Source: an uncultured Sphingomonadales bacterium
Lineage (GTDB): Bacteria > Pseudomonadota > Alphaproteobacteria > Sphingomonadales > Sphingomonadaceae
Assembly: GCA_903848655.1 (NCBI GenBank)
Contig: CAINGT010000129.1
Coordinates: forward strand, 1-36,663
Direction: 5' to 3'
DNA length: 36,663 nt
In this document: positions 18,752-27,883 of the stretch, in pieces
Numbering within the stretch: the first letter of the stretch is position 1
Layout of the letters: every line of letters starts with the position of its first letter
Notes under the pieces: model-generated
What the model saw: the letters and a program-made list of their open reading frames with translations, nothing else
The model's database searches: none
What the model was told of the DNA's origin: nothing
Program-made: the position numbers and the translations under genes

Positions 18752-18931
18752 TTAATCCGCGATCAGCGCAATCGCGATATAGACGATGATGGCAGAGCCA
18801 AACCCGGCCAGCGCGCCGATAACAAACGCCACGCGCACCAGCAGCGGGTCCCAGCCAAAGCGATTGGCGATACCGGCGCAGACGCCGAGCAGCTTGCCGT
18901 TTGCGCGGTCCAAGTGAAACGGAGGTGGCAT
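18752..18931 (-). CDS. PspC-domain small membrane protein, 59 aa
   Basis: Reading the minus strand from ATG at 18931 gives a 59-residue protein: a short polar start (MPPPFHLDRANGK), the PspC signature LLGVCAGIANRFGWDPLLVR, and one hydrophobic segment (VAFVIGALAGFGSAIIVYIAIALI). PspC domains belong to the phage-shock envelope stress response, but this is the minimal stand-alone form. AAGGAC precedes the start. The stop lies 11 nt from that of the convergent yhhQ gene. No other psp gene is nearby. Confidence 0.88.
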   Translation of the reverse strand: MPPPFHLDRANGKLLGVCAGIANRFGWDPLLVRVAFVIGALAGFGSAIIVYIAIALIAD

Positions 18932-19015
18932 GAGGGGTCCTTTCGCGCAAAAGCGATTCGCTGCCAGCAGACCTTAGCACAGCGTGCATCCGGCCCGTAC
19001 ACCATCGGAAAACCC

Positions 19016-19024
19016 GGGGGGGGG
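19016..19024 (+). repeat. Nine-base G homopolymer
   Basis: An uninterrupted run of nine G lies in the 251-nt gap between the divergent PspC-domain gene and rimP. Nothing else in 18932-19182 is recognised except a small CGGTT/AACCG hairpin near 19160-19174, next to the rimP ribosome binding site. The run could vary in length by slippage. Confidence 0.6.
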
Positions 19025-19182
19025 TGCCTTGTGCCTCCCCGGCGCGCGTTTGTCCTTGCGTTCGGGCGGGACGGCGATTAGGAAGCGCCAATCCCGACAT
19101 TGTGAAAGCAAAGTCTGGCTGGTGCCCTCCGGCGCTGGCATGACCCCGCTGTGGCAGGTCGGTTCCGCCAACCGGAGTGTTC

Positions 19183-19743
19183 ATGGTCGATATTGCGCGG
19201 ATTACCGGGATCATTGAGCCAGAGGCGCGCGCGCTCGGCTTTGATCTCGTGCGCGTAATCGTCTATGGCAAAAGCGAAGTCGGCGATGAAGAGCGTACTT
19301 TGCAGGTCATGGCCGAACGGCCCGAGACCGGGCAATTGCTGATCGATGATTGCGCCGCGCTGTCGCACCGCATTTCCGATCGGCTCGACGAATTGGAAGC
19401 GGCGGGTGACGATCTGATCGCAGGCGCGTACCGGCTCGAAGTCAGTTCGCCCGGGATCGACCGGCCTTTGACGCGGGCGAAAGATTTTGCCGCGTGGATC
19501 GGGCATGAAGTGCGCGTCGAATTGCGCGAATTGCTCGACCGGCGCAAACGGTTCCGGGGTGATCTGGTCGGGTTCGATGCAGAGCGCGCCACGATCCTGA
19601 TCGAAGAGGACGCGCAAGTCTATGCCGTGCCGTTCGCTCTGGTTGACACTGCCAAGCTGGTCCTGACGGACAAGCTGATTGCCGCTTCACGCCCGGTCGA
19701 TATGACCGGTGCCGATACCATTGTCGAAGAACAGGAAGACTAA
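19183..19743 (+). CDS. rimP: Ribosome maturation factor RimP
   Basis: RimP assists maturation of the 30S subunit. The 186-aa protein has the two-domain family layout: N-terminal ARITGIIEPEARALGFDLVRV, the central YRLEVSSPGIDRPLT motif (the most conserved RimP block), and a C-terminal SH3-like domain with RKRFRGDLVGF. The ATG at 19183 is chosen because CGGAG ends 5 nt before it; a GTG at 19177 would overlap that site. It opens the nusA-infB superoperon, 3 nt before nusA. Confidence 0.95.
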   Translation: MVDIARITGIIEPEARALGFDLVRVIVYGKSEVGDEERTLQVMAERPETGQLLIDDCAALSHRISDRLDELEAAGDDLIAGAYRLEVSSPGIDRPLTRAKDFAAWIGHEVRVELRELLDRRKRFRGDLVGFDAERATILIEEDAQVYAVPFALVDTAKLVLTDKLIAASRPVDMTGADTIVEEQED

Positions 19744-19746
19744 GCC

Positions 19747-21399
19747 ATGGCCAGTGCGATTTCCGCCAACCGTGCCGAGCTGCTGGCGATTGCCAATGCG
19801 GTCGCCACCGAAAAGATGATCGACAAGTCGATTGTCATCGAAGCGATGGAAGAAGCCATCCAGAAATCGGCGCGCAACCGCTATGGCGCGGAAAACGATA
19901 TCCGCGCCAAGCTTGATCCGCGCACCGGCGATCTGCGGTTGTGGCGCGTGGTCGAAGTGGTCGAAGATGTCGAAGACTACTTCAAGCAAGTCGATCTCAA
20001 GCAGGCGGACAAGCTGCAACCCGGGGCCAAAATCGGCGATTTCATCGTCGATCCGCTGCCCCCGGTCGATCTCGGGCGGATCGACGCGCAATCGGCCAAG
20101 CAGGTCATCTTTCAAAAAGTGCGCGATGCCGAACGCGAACGCCAATATGGCGAATTCAAGGACCGCGTCAGCGAAGTCATTACCGGGGTGATCAAATCGG
20201 TCGAATTCGGCCATGTCATCGTCAATCTGGGCCGCGCCGAAGGGGTGATCCGCCGCGATCAGCAAATCCCGCGCGAAGTGCCGCGCGTGGGTGAACGCGT
20301 GCGCGCGCTGATCCTGAAAGTCGAACGCACCAACCGTGGCCCGCAGATTTTCCTCAGCCGCGCGCATCCCGATTTCATGAAGCGCCTGTTCGCGCAAGAA
20401 GTGCCCGAAATCTATGACGGCATTATCGAGATCAAGGCCGCCGCGCGCGATCCCGGCAGCCGCGCCAAAATCGGCGTGATCAGCCGCGACAGCTCGATTG
20501 ACCCGGTCGGCGCGTGCGTTGGCATGAAGGGCAGCCGCGTGCAGGCGGTGGTGCAGGAAATGCAGGGCGAAAAGATCGACATTATCCCGTGGAGCGAAGA
20601 CACCGCGACATTCGTGGTCAACGCGCTGCAACCGGCCACGGTCAGCCGCGTGGTGATCGATGAAGAAGAAAGCCGCATCGAAGTCGTTGTCCCCGATGAC
20701 CAGTTGAGCCTGGCAATCGGACGGCGCGGGCAGAATGTGCGCCTGGCGTCGGCGCTGACCGGGTCGGCCATCGACATTATGACCGAAGCCGAAGCATCGG
20801 AAAAGCGTCAGCGCGAATTCACCGAACGGTCCAAGACATTCGAAGAAGAGCTGGACGTGGACGAAACGCTGTCGCAGCTGCTGGTCGCCGAAGGGTTCAG
20901 CGAGCTGGAAGAAGTTGCCTATATCGACATCAGCGAGCTGTCGGGGATCGATGGCTTTGATGATGAATTGGCCGGCGAATTGCAAAACCGCGCGGTTGAA
21001 GCGCTTGAACGGCGCGAAGATGCGCAACGCGAAGCGCGCCGCGCGCTGGGCGTTGAAGACGCGCTGGCCGAATTGCCGCACCTGACCGAAGCGATGCTCG
21101 TCACGCTGGGCAAAGCCGGGATCAAAACGCTCGACGATCTGGCCGATCTGTCCACCGACGAATTGATCACGCGCAAGCGCGTCAACGAACAGCGCCGCCG
21201 CGCCAACACCACCGAACGGCCCGAGCGGCGCGAACGGTCCGAACGCAGCGAGGACAAAGGCGGCGTGCTGGGCGACTATGGCCTGACCGAAGCGCAAGGC
21301 AACGAAGTCATCATGGCCGCACGGGCGCACTGGTTCGACGATGAACCGGCCCCGGCTGCCGCTATCGAGGAGGCCGCCAATGCGGAATCCTCGCAATGA
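19747..21399 (+). CDS. nusA: Transcription termination/antitermination factor NusA
   Basis: NusA binds RNA polymerase and nascent RNA to modulate pausing, termination and antitermination. The 550-aa protein carries, in order, an N-terminal RNAP-binding domain, an S1 domain (GVIKSVEFGHVIVNLGRAEG), KH domains (SSIDPVGACVGMKGSRVQAV, then DDQLSLAIGRRGQNVRLAS) and C-terminal acidic helix-hairpin-helix repeats (LAEGFSELEEVAY-like; LGKAGIKTLDDLADLS). A charged RPERRERSERSED linker precedes the last segment. The next gene starts inside its last 20 nt. Confidence 0.97.
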   Translation: MASAISANRAELLAIANAVATEKMIDKSIVIEAMEEAIQKSARNRYGAENDIRAKLDPRTGDLRLWRVVEVVEDVEDYFKQVDLKQADKLQPGAKIGDFIVDPLPPVDLGRIDAQSAKQVIFQKVRDAERERQYGEFKDRVSEVITGVIKSVEFGHVIVNLGRAEGVIRRDQQIPREVPRVGERVRALILKVERTNRGPQIFLSRAHPDFMKRLFAQEVPEIYDGIIEIKAAARDPGSRAKIGVISRDSSIDPVGACVGMKGSRVQAVVQEMQGEKIDIIPWSEDTATFVVNALQPATVSRVVIDEEESRIEVVVPDDQLSLAIGRRGQNVRLASALTGSAIDIMTEAEASEKRQREFTERSKTFEEELDVDETLSQLLVAEGFSELEEVAYIDISELSGIDGFDDELAGELQNRAVEALERREDAQREARRALGVEDALAELPHLTEAMLVTLGKAGIKTLDDLADLSTDELITRKRVNEQRRRANTTERPERRERSERSEDKGGVLGDYGLTEAQGNEVIMAARAHWFDDEPAPAAAIEEAANAESSQ

Positions 21400-22186
21400 C
21401 TCGCTGACCGTCAAACCCGGCGGCAAAGCCCGTGGCCCGGTTACCCACCGGGGCGCGGGGCTGAGCCGTGTGCCGGGTGATGGGGGCGCAGTCCTGCCTG
21501 CGCTGCCCGAACGCCGCTGCATTTTGAGCGGGCGGCACGATGCGCGCGACAGTCTGATCCGGCTGGCGCTATCCCCCGATGGCGATGTCTTGCCCGATGT
21601 GCTGGCGCGTGCGCCGGGGCGCGGCGCGTGGATCGGGGTCAACCGCGCCGAACTCGATCAGGCCGTGGCCAAAGGCAAACTCAAAGGCGCTTTGGCGCGC
21701 GCGTTCAAAGGCGCGGCGATCACGATCCCTGCCGATCTGGCGGATCGCATCGTGGCAGGCTTGCAGCGCGCGCTGGCGGACCGGCTGGGGATCGAATTGC
21801 GGTCGGGCATGATCGTGCTCGGCACCGAAAAGATCGCCGCAGCCGCCCGCGCCGGGGTGGTGACATTTCTGGGCCATGCCAGCGATGCCGGGGGCGATGG
21901 TGCCAATAAACTGGCGCAAGCGTGGCGCGTTGGCGCGCAAGCCGAAGGCAGCGGGCGCAAAGGCGTGATCTTGCCGCTGGACCGCGCGGCGTTGTCTGTG
22001 GCATTGGGCCGCGATAACGTCGTGCACTTGGCGCTGACCGATGCTGCTGCCGCCGCGCGCGTGACAGGGCTGCTCGGGCGTCTGCAATTTTTTCTCGGGT
22101 GCGACTCTGCCGCTGCTGCGCCGTCTGATCAGACGGCGGCCAGCGTGGTGGAACAAAACGACGCAATGGATACGAAGGGCGATTGA
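21380..22186 (+). CDS. ylxR: YlxR (DUF448) fused to an L7Ae-like domain
   Basis: This 268-aa nucleic-acid-binding protein is typical of the nusA-infB operon in alphaproteobacteria. The N-terminal DUF448 domain contains PERRCILSGRHDARDSLIRLALSP and GRGAWIGVNRAELDQA. An L7Ae/L30e-like RNA-binding domain follows (RSGMIVLGTEKIAAAARAGVVTFLGHASD). The ATG at 21380 overlaps nusA by 20 nt, and a strong GAGGAGG lies 6 nt ahead, so translation is coupled. A poorly conserved tail of about 30 residues ends the protein. The function is not settled for the family. Confidence 0.9.
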   Translation: MRNPRNDSLTVKPGGKARGPVTHRGAGLSRVPGDGGAVLPALPERRCILSGRHDARDSLIRLALSPDGDVLPDVLARAPGRGAWIGVNRAELDQAVAKGKLKGALARAFKGAAITIPADLADRIVAGLQRALADRLGIELRSGMIVLGTEKIAAAARAGVVTFLGHASDAGGDGANKLAQAWRVGAQAEGSGRKGVILPLDRAALSVALGRDNVVHLALTDAAAAARVTGLLGRLQFFLGCDSAAAAPSDQTAASVVEQNDAMDTKGD

Positions 22187-22191
22187 GTTCA

Positions 22192-24729
22192 ATGACCGAT
22201 AGCGACAAGAAGCCGACACTGGGCCGCAGGCCACTGGGTCTGAAGACCTCGGTGGAGGCGGGAGAGGTCAAACAGACCTTCAGCCATGGTCGCACCAACA
22301 AAGTGGTGGTCGAAGTCAAACGGCGCAAGCTGATGGCGCGCCCGGGTGAAACCCCCGTGGCCGAACCCGTTGTGGCAGCCCCGGTCGCGCCCGCACCCGT
22401 CGCCCCCCCCGCCCCGCCGCCGCCGCCCGCCGCCCCCGCCATTTCGCGCGAATCGCGGCAGGAATTGCAGGCCCGGCTGCTGCGCGAAGCCGAAGAGGCC
22501 CGGTTGGCTTCAGCCGAAGCGAACAGCCGCCGCGAACAGGAAGCCCGCCTGCGCGCGGCCGATGAAGCACGCCGCAGCAGTGGTGACCAGCCCCAGACGG
22601 TTGAACCGGAGGTTGTTGCGCCGGTCGTTGCGGCACCGGTAATCGAAGCGCCGGTCGCCGCGCCCGCGCCTGAACCGGCACCCGAACCGGTCGTCGCCGA
22701 ACCCGTTGCCGAAACGCGCGCCGAACCGACCGCGCCGCGCAAATTCACGCCCGTCGCCCCGATCAAGCGCCCCGAACCCACCGCCAAAAAACCGGCGCAT
22801 CCGCCGCGCGACAAAAACGCCACCGACCGTCGTCAGGCGGGCAAGCTGACGGTGACACGCGCGCTCAACGAAGACGAAGGCGCACGGGCGCGCTCGCTCG
22901 CCGCGCTCAAACGGGCGCGCGAAAAAGAACGCCGCGCGCATTATGCCGGCCAGGCGCATGTGCGCGAAAAACAGGTGCGCGATGTCATCGTGCCCGAATC
23001 GATCACGGTGCAGGAACTGTCGAACCGCATGGCCGAAAAGGCCGCCGATCTGGTCAAGGCGCTGTTCAAGATGGGGGTGATGGTCACTATCAACCAGAAC
23101 ATCGATCAGGACACGGCCGAGCTGCTGGTCACCGATTTCGGCCACAATGTGCTGCGCGTGAGCGAAAGCGATGTCGATATCGACACCAGCATCGATGTCG
23201 ATACCGATACTTCGCTCCAGACGCGCCCGCCGGTGGTAACGATCATGGGCCATGTCGATCACGGCAAGACCAGCTTGCTCGATGCCTTGCGCGGCACCGA
23301 TGTCGTGCGCGGCGAAGCGGGCGGGATTACCCAGCATATCGGCGCGTATCAGATCAAGACCAAGGGGGGCGATTTCATCACCTTCCTCGACACGCCGGGC
23401 CACGAAGCCTTTACCGAAATGCGGATGCGCGGGGCCAATGTCACCGATATCGTGGTGCTGGTGGTGGCTGCCGATGATGGCATCATGCCGCAGACGGTCG
23501 AAGCGATCAACCATACCAAAGCCGCCGGTGTGCCGATGATCGTGGCGATTACCAAAGCCGACAAGCCCGAGGCCAACCCGCAGAAGATCCGCGAACGGCT
23601 GCTCGAATACGAAGTGCTGGTCGAAGACATGTCGGGCGATGTGCAGGATGTCGAAGTGTCGGCGCGCACCGGGGCCGGGCTCGATACGCTGATCGAAAAG
23701 ATCCTGCTCCAGGCCGAATTGCTTGAACTGCGCGCCAACCCTGATCGCGCCGCCGAAGCAACGGTGATCGAGGCGAAGCTCGACAAAGGCAAAGGCCCGC
23801 TCGCGACCGTGCTGGTGCGGCGCGGGACGCTCAAAGTCGGCGATATTCTGGTGGTCGGCACGCAGTCGGGCCGCGTGCGCGCGATGCTTGATGACAAAGG
23901 CCGCCAGATCAAGACCGCCGGGCCGTCGCTGCCGGTCGAAGTCTTGGGCATTGGCGGCGTGCCGATGGCGGGTGACACGCTGACCGTGGTCGAAAACGAG
24001 GCGCGCGCGCGCGAAGTTGCCGCCTATCGCGAAGAAAAGGCCAATGCCAAGCGCACGACGTCGTCACAGGCGAGCATCGACACGATGTTCTCTGCGCTCA
24101 AGGCCAAGGAAAACGTGATCGAGTTTCCGGTGGTGATCCGCGCCGATGTGCAAGGTTCGACCGAAGCCATCGTCAACGCGCTCAACCGCTTGTCTACTGA
24201 CGAGATCAAAGTGCGCGTGCTGCAATCGGGCGTGGGCGCGATTACCGAAGGCGATGTGACGCTGGCGCAAGCCACTGGCGCGCCGATCATCGGGTTCAAC
24301 GTGCGGCCCAATGCCAAAGCGCGCGAGCTGATCACGCGGCACAAAGTGGCGCTGAAATATCACGAAGTGATCTATCAACTGACCGACGAGATCGCGCGCG
24401 AAATGGCGGGGGAGCTTGGCCCCGAACGCATCGAAACCGTGGTCGGTCGCGCCGAAGTCAAGGAAGTGTTCCCCGCGGGCAAACGCGACAAGGCCGCCGG
24501 TCTGCTGGTGCTCGAAGGCTTTATCCGCAAGGGCATTTTCGCGCGGCTGACGCGCAACGATGTGATCGTGTCGAAAACCACCATCGCCTCGTTGCGCCGG
24601 TTCAAGGACGATGTCGGCGAAGTGCGCGCCGGGCTGGAATGCGGGGTGATGTTGCAGGATACCAACGACATCAAACCCGGCGACATGCTCGAAGTGTTCG
24701 AAGTCGAAGAACGCGCGCGGACGTTGTAA
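22192..24729 (+). CDS. infB: Translation initiation factor IF-2
   Basis: IF-2 is the GTPase that brings initiator tRNA to the ribosome. Translation from ATG at 22192 gives 845 aa beginning MTDSDKKPTLGRRPLGLK, a standard alphaproteobacterial start. A TTG at 22183 overlapping the ylxR stop would add three residues. A long Ala/Pro/Glu-rich N-terminal region (about 45-190) is followed by the IF2_N region and the G domain with GHVDHGKTS (about 353-361), DTPGHEAF and TKADKPE. Domains II-IV follow, ending in GDMLEVFEVEERARTL. Confidence 0.97.
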   Translation: MTDSDKKPTLGRRPLGLKTSVEAGEVKQTFSHGRTNKVVVEVKRRKLMARPGETPVAEPVVAAPVAPAPVAPPAPPPPPAAPAISRESRQELQARLLREAEEARLASAEANSRREQEARLRAADEARRSSGDQPQTVEPEVVAPVVAAPVIEAPVAAPAPEPAPEPVVAEPVAETRAEPTAPRKFTPVAPIKRPEPTAKKPAHPPRDKNATDRRQAGKLTVTRALNEDEGARARSLAALKRAREKERRAHYAGQAHVREKQVRDVIVPESITVQELSNRMAEKAADLVKALFKMGVMVTINQNIDQDTAELLVTDFGHNVLRVSESDVDIDTSIDVDTDTSLQTRPPVVTIMGHVDHGKTSLLDALRGTDVVRGEAGGITQHIGAYQIKTKGGDFITFLDTPGHEAFTEMRMRGANVTDIVVLVVAADDGIMPQTVEAINHTKAAGVPMIVAITKADKPEANPQKIRERLLEYEVLVEDMSGDVQDVEVSARTGAGLDTLIEKILLQAELLELRANPDRAAEATVIEAKLDKGKGPLATVLVRRGTLKVGDILVVGTQSGRVRAMLDDKGRQIKTAGPSLPVEVLGIGGVPMAGDTLTVVENEARAREVAAYREEKANAKRTTSSQASIDTMFSALKAKENVIEFPVVIRADVQGSTEAIVNALNRLSTDEIKVRVLQSGVGAITEGDVTLAQATGAPIIGFNVRPNAKARELITRHKVALKYHEVIYQLTDEIAREMAGELGPERIETVVGRAEVKEVFPAGKRDKAAGLLVLEGFIRKGIFARLTRNDVIVSKTTIASLRRFKDDVGEVRAGLECGVMLQDTNDIKPGDMLEVFEVEERARTL

Positions 24730-24848
24730 CCGCCCTTCCTTTCTGGGGGGAGGGATGGGGGTAGTGCCGCAAGGCTTCGTCAGAGCGTGACGCGCGACCC
24801 CACCCCCGGCCCCTCACCTGAAGGGGAGGGGAGTGAGAGTATCAAGAG
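24727..24848. repeat. GC-rich intergenic element between infB and rbfA
   Basis: This 119-nt spacer interrupts an otherwise overlapping operon. It holds G-rich and C-rich runs and a hairpin CCCCT (24810-24814)/AGGGG (24822-24826). The style recalls the hairpin element at 41-87. GGGGAGGGG just downstream may help form the rbfA ribosome binding region. No coding sequence is seen. Confidence 0.4.
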
Positions 24849-25247
24849 ATGGCCCGTCCGACCCCGACTCCCGAATCCCGCGCCGTCCGCCTGCTCAAAG
24901 TGGGTGAGCAAGTGCGCCATATCCTGTCCGACGTGCTCGCGCGCCAGCAAGTGCACGATGCCGTGCTGACCGCGCACAGCGTATCGGTCACCGAAGTGCG
25001 CATGGCCCCCGATCTGCGGCTGGCGACGGTCTATATCAAACCGCTGCTCGGCAGCGATGAAGCCGCCGTGCTGGCGGCCTTGCGCACGCATACCGCCTAT
25101 TTCCAGCGCGAAGTCGCCGGGCGGCTGAAGCTGAAATATGCCGCCAAGCTGCGCTTTGTGCCCGATGAAAGCTTTGACGTGGCCAGCAAGATCGACGCGC
25201 TGCTCGATAGCCCGCACGTGCGCCGCGATTGGGATGCCCCCGCATGA
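24849..25247 (+). CDS. rbfA: Ribosome-binding factor A
   Basis: RbfA binds the 30S subunit during late 16S rRNA maturation. It is 132 aa with the KH-like fold. The family stretch [20 protein letters not shown] and the C-terminal [25 protein letters not shown] are present. It starts after the GC-rich spacer that follows infB. Its stop overlaps the ATG of the acetyltransferase gene downstream (ATGA). Confidence 0.96.
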   Translation: MARPTPTPESRAVRLLKVGEQVRHILSDVLARQQVHDAVLTAHSVSVTEVRMAPDLRLATVYIKPLLGSDEAAVLAALRTHTAYFQREVAGRLKLKYAAKLRFVPDESFDVASKIDALLDSPHVRRDWDAPA

Positions 25248-25789
25248 GCGATGACCAGTTGTACCAGCCGCTGACCGCTGGCGATCTGGTGCTCGAACCG
25301 CTGGCCGAAGCGCACCGCGCAGGCTTGCGCGCGGCTTGTGCGGCGGATGATGACATCTGGGAGATTTATCCCTTCAGCTATCAGGGTGCGGCGTTCGATC
25401 CGCAGTTTGACCGGCTGATCACCCCCGCAGGCCCGCGCCGTGCTTATGCGATCATGCTGGCCGGGGTGGTGGTCGGCATGACCGCGTGGATCGATCAGGG
25501 GCATCCGGGCTGGTCGATTGAAATCGGCAATACATTTATCCTGCCCGCCGTGCGCGGCACCGGGCTGAACGGGCGGATCAAGCGCCTGATGATCGACCAT
25601 GCCTTTGCTTGCGGGCTGGAACGGCTGGTGTTCAAGATCGATTCGCGCAATCTGCGCAGCCAGGCCGCAGTCGCCAAGCTGGGCGTGACGCGCGAAGGCG
25701 TGCTGCGGCACGAACGCCAGACGTGGACGGGGCACGTGCGCGATACGGTGGCCTATAGCCTGCTTGCCTCCGAATGGCCGCGCGTATGA
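25244..25789 (+). CDS. GNAT-family N-acetyltransferase (RimJ/RimL-like)
   Basis: This 181-aa protein has the GNAT fold of the RimJ/RimL type that acetylates proteins or small amines. [18 protein letters not shown] is the usual first strand and helix. [22 protein letters not shown] is the acetyl-CoA loop, and [21 protein letters not shown] is the RimL-type second half. It is coupled by ATGA to both rbfA before it and the M50 protease after it. A ribosomal substrate is suggested by context only. Confidence 0.88.
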   Translation: MSDDQLYQPLTAGDLVLEPLAEAHRAGLRAACAADDDIWEIYPFSYQGAAFDPQFDRLITPAGPRRAYAIMLAGVVVGMTAWIDQGHPGWSIEIGNTFILPAVRGTGLNGRIKRLMIDHAFACGLERLVFKIDSRNLRSQAAVAKLGVTREGVLRHERQTWTGHVRDTVAYSLLASEWPRV

Positions 25790-26475
25790 CCGGCCCGCTC
25801 TATGACGCCGCGACTTATATCCTGCCGATCATCTTTGCCATCGTGTTTCACGAAGTGGCGCACGGGGTAATGGCGCGCGCGCTGGGTGATCCCACCGCGC
25901 AACAGCGCGGGCGGCTTAGCCTTAATCCGCTGCGCCATGTCGATCCGTTCGGCACGGTGATCCTGCCGGGGCTGCTGGCGCTGGCCCATGCGCCGGTGTT
26001 CGGCTGGGCCAAGCCGGTGCCGATCGATTACCGCCGGTTGCGCCACCCCAAGCGCGATATGGCGCTGGTCGGCGCAGCCGGGCCAGCCACGAATTTCGTG
26101 TTGGCGGGGTTAAGCGCGGTGCTGATCGGGTTGCTGGCGCGCAGCTATGGCAGCCAAGGCACACCGGGGCCGGTGATGACGTTTGTCTTCGACAACCTGC
26201 AAAACTTCATCCTTATCAATTGCTTTTTGGGGCTGTTCAATCTGTTGCCGCTGCCGCCGTTCGATGGTTCGCGCATTCTGCGCGGGATCGCGCCATGGCC
26301 GCTCGCGCGGCTGCTCGACCGGATCGAGCCTTATGGCCTGATCGTGTTCGCGCTGGCATTTGTCGTCTTGCCGCAGATCGCGCCATCGCTGCACTTGATC
26401 GACCGGGTGCTGATGCCGCCGGTCGACTGGTTGCTGCGCCAGATGGGGGCCTTGATCGCGCTGGTGGCGGGTTGA
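25786..26475 (+). CDS. M50 site-2-type intramembrane metalloprotease
   Basis: This 229-aa membrane protein of the short S2P group (YwhC-like) has its zinc site inside the membrane. HEVAH (His22, Glu23, His26) lies in the first hydrophobic segment. NLLPLPPFDGSR supplies the third ligand, Asp160. Further segments span about 88-120 and 139-158. The protein has no PDZ or CBS domain, unlike RseP. The ATG at 25786 overlaps the GNAT stop, while an in-frame ATG four codons earlier is a weaker choice. It sits between ribosome-maturation genes, which says little about its substrate. Confidence 0.9.
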   Translation: MTGPLYDAATYILPIIFAIVFHEVAHGVMARALGDPTAQQRGRLSLNPLRHVDPFGTVILPGLLALAHAPVFGWAKPVPIDYRRLRHPKRDMALVGAAGPATNFVLAGLSAVLIGLLARSYGSQGTPGPVMTFVFDNLQNFILINCFLGLFNLLPLPPFDGSRILRGIAPWPLARLLDRIEPYGLIVFALAFVVLPQIAPSLHLIDRVLMPPVDWLLRQMGALIALVAG

Positions 26476-27401
26476 GCATCGACGGCTGGATCGTGCTCGA
26501 CAAACCGCTCGGGCTTGGTTCGACGCAAGCCGTGGCGGCAATCAAACGCATCGCGCGCAGCAGCGGCTATGGCAAAATCAAGATCGGGCATGGCGGCACG
26601 CTCGATCCGCTGGCGACCGGCGTGCTGCCGATTGCGCTGGGGGAAGCGACCAAGCTGGCCGGGCGGATGCTCGATGCGACCAAGACATACAGCTTTGCCG
26701 TCCGCTTCGGGCGGCAGACTGACACGCTCGATGGTGAAGGGCAGGTCATCGCCACCAGCGCGGTGCAGCCCGCACCGGGTGCGGTCGCGCAGATCGTTGC
26801 CAGCCAGTTCACCGGGCCGATCCGCCAGATACCGCCCGCGTATTCGGCAATCCTGATCGACGGACAGCGCGCCTATGACCGCGCGCGCGCGGGCGAAACC
26901 GTGGCGATGCAGCCGCGCGCGGTAACGATCCTGCACTGGGGCGCGATCACCGAGCATGACTGCGACGGCGAGCGCGAAGCGCGCCTGACCGTCACCGTAT
27001 CGAAAGGGACTTATATCCGCAGCCTTGCGCGCGATATCGCGCTCGCGCTGGGTACGGTCGGCCATGTTACCGCACTGCGCCGCTTGCGCGCCGGGCCGTT
27101 TGGCATCGCAGCGGCGATTTCGCTGGACAAATTGGCGGCGGACGCTAAGCGCGCAAGCCTTGAGAATGCAATCTTGCCGCTGGAGGCAGGGCTGGACGAC
27201 ATCCCGGCTCTGAACCTCGACCCCGATCAGGCAAGGGCGGTCCGTCAGGGCCGGATTCTGACGGGGTTGCCCCAATCCGACGGGCTATGGTTTGCGCGGC
27301 AGGGCCTTGTGCCGGTCGCATTGGCCGAACTGGCGGGCGGCGACTTGCGCGTCGTGCGGGGTTTCAACTTTCCCGATGTCGTGGAAGACCAAAGCTCATG
27401 A
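26472..27401 (+). CDS. truB: tRNA pseudouridine(55) synthase TruB
   Basis: TruB makes pseudouridine 55 in the T-loop of tRNAs. The best start is TTG at 26472, overlapping the protease stop as TTGA. No ATG or GTG lies at the right place, and the protein begins [18 protein letters not shown] as expected. The 309-aa product has the catalytic block [16 protein letters not shown] with Asp45. It also has [38 protein letters not shown] and [14 protein letters not shown]. The C-terminal PUA-like part is present. Its stop overlaps the rpsO ATG. Confidence 0.95.
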   Translation: MSIDGWIVLDKPLGLGSTQAVAAIKRIARSSGYGKIKIGHGGTLDPLATGVLPIALGEATKLAGRMLDATKTYSFAVRFGRQTDTLDGEGQVIATSAVQPAPGAVAQIVASQFTGPIRQIPPAYSAILIDGQRAYDRARAGETVAMQPRAVTILHWGAITEHDCDGEREARLTVTVSKGTYIRSLARDIALALGTVGHVTALRRLRAGPFGIAAAISLDKLAADAKRASLENAILPLEAGLDDIPALNLDPDQARAVRQGRILTGLPQSDGLWFARQGLVPVALAELAGGDLRVVRGFNFPDVVEDQSS

Positions 27402-27667
27402 CGGTTACTGCTGAAAAAAAACAGATCATTATCACCGACAATGCCCGCGCCACTGGTGATACCGGTTCGCCCGAAGTGCAAGTCGCGATCCTGACCGAAC
27501 GCATCGTCAATCTGACCGAACATTTCAAGATTCACCACAAGGACAACCATTCGCGGCGCGGACTGCTGCACATGGTCAACAAGCGGCGCACTTTGCTCGA
27601 CTATCTGAAGCGCAAGGATGTCGATCGCTATAACGCGCTGATCCGCAAGCTGGGCTTGCGCAAATAA
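27398..27667 (+). CDS. rpsO: 30S ribosomal protein S15
   Basis: S15 binds 16S rRNA early in 30S assembly. The 89-aa protein has [23 protein letters not shown], the [19 protein letters not shown] core and the LLDYLKRKD...[12 protein letters not shown] end. The ATG at 27398 overlaps the truB stop (ATGA). A strong terminator follows 13 nt after the stop, so the rimP-rpsO transcript mostly ends here and pnp is probably read from its own promoter. Confidence 0.97.
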   Translation: MTVTAEKKQIIITDNARATGDTGSPEVQVAILTERIVNLTEHFKIHHKDNHSRRGLLHMVNKRRTLLDYLKRKDVDRYNALIRKLGLRK

Positions 27668-27680
27668 GCATACAACGATC

Positions 27681-27710
27681 AGCGGCCCCGATGTGGGCCG
27701 CTTTTTGTTT
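27681..27710 (+). terminator. rho-independent terminator after rpsO
   Basis: AGCGGCCC (27681-27688) pairs perfectly with GGGCCGCT (27695-27702) around a 6-nt loop and is followed by TTTTTGTTT. It stands between rpsO and pnp. The remaining spacer to 27883 should hold the pnp promoter and leader, where I see no recognised element. Confidence 0.93.
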
Positions 27711-27883
27711 GACACCATCAGACCGGCATCCGCCCGCAGTGTGCGGACCATCTGGTAACAGGCGCGCTCGCAATTCGGCGCAACGCGCATGGGGCACCAA
27801 TCAATCCCCGCACCGGACCGGGACGGACCACCCCGGCAGCAAATCCCGCACGGCAATAGGGCCGGCGGGCTGAAGGAAATAGC

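Noticed and set aside
19687..21642. 651-codon minus-strand frame opposite nusA and ylxR
   Set aside because: Antisense shadow; the plus strand encodes the conserved NusA.
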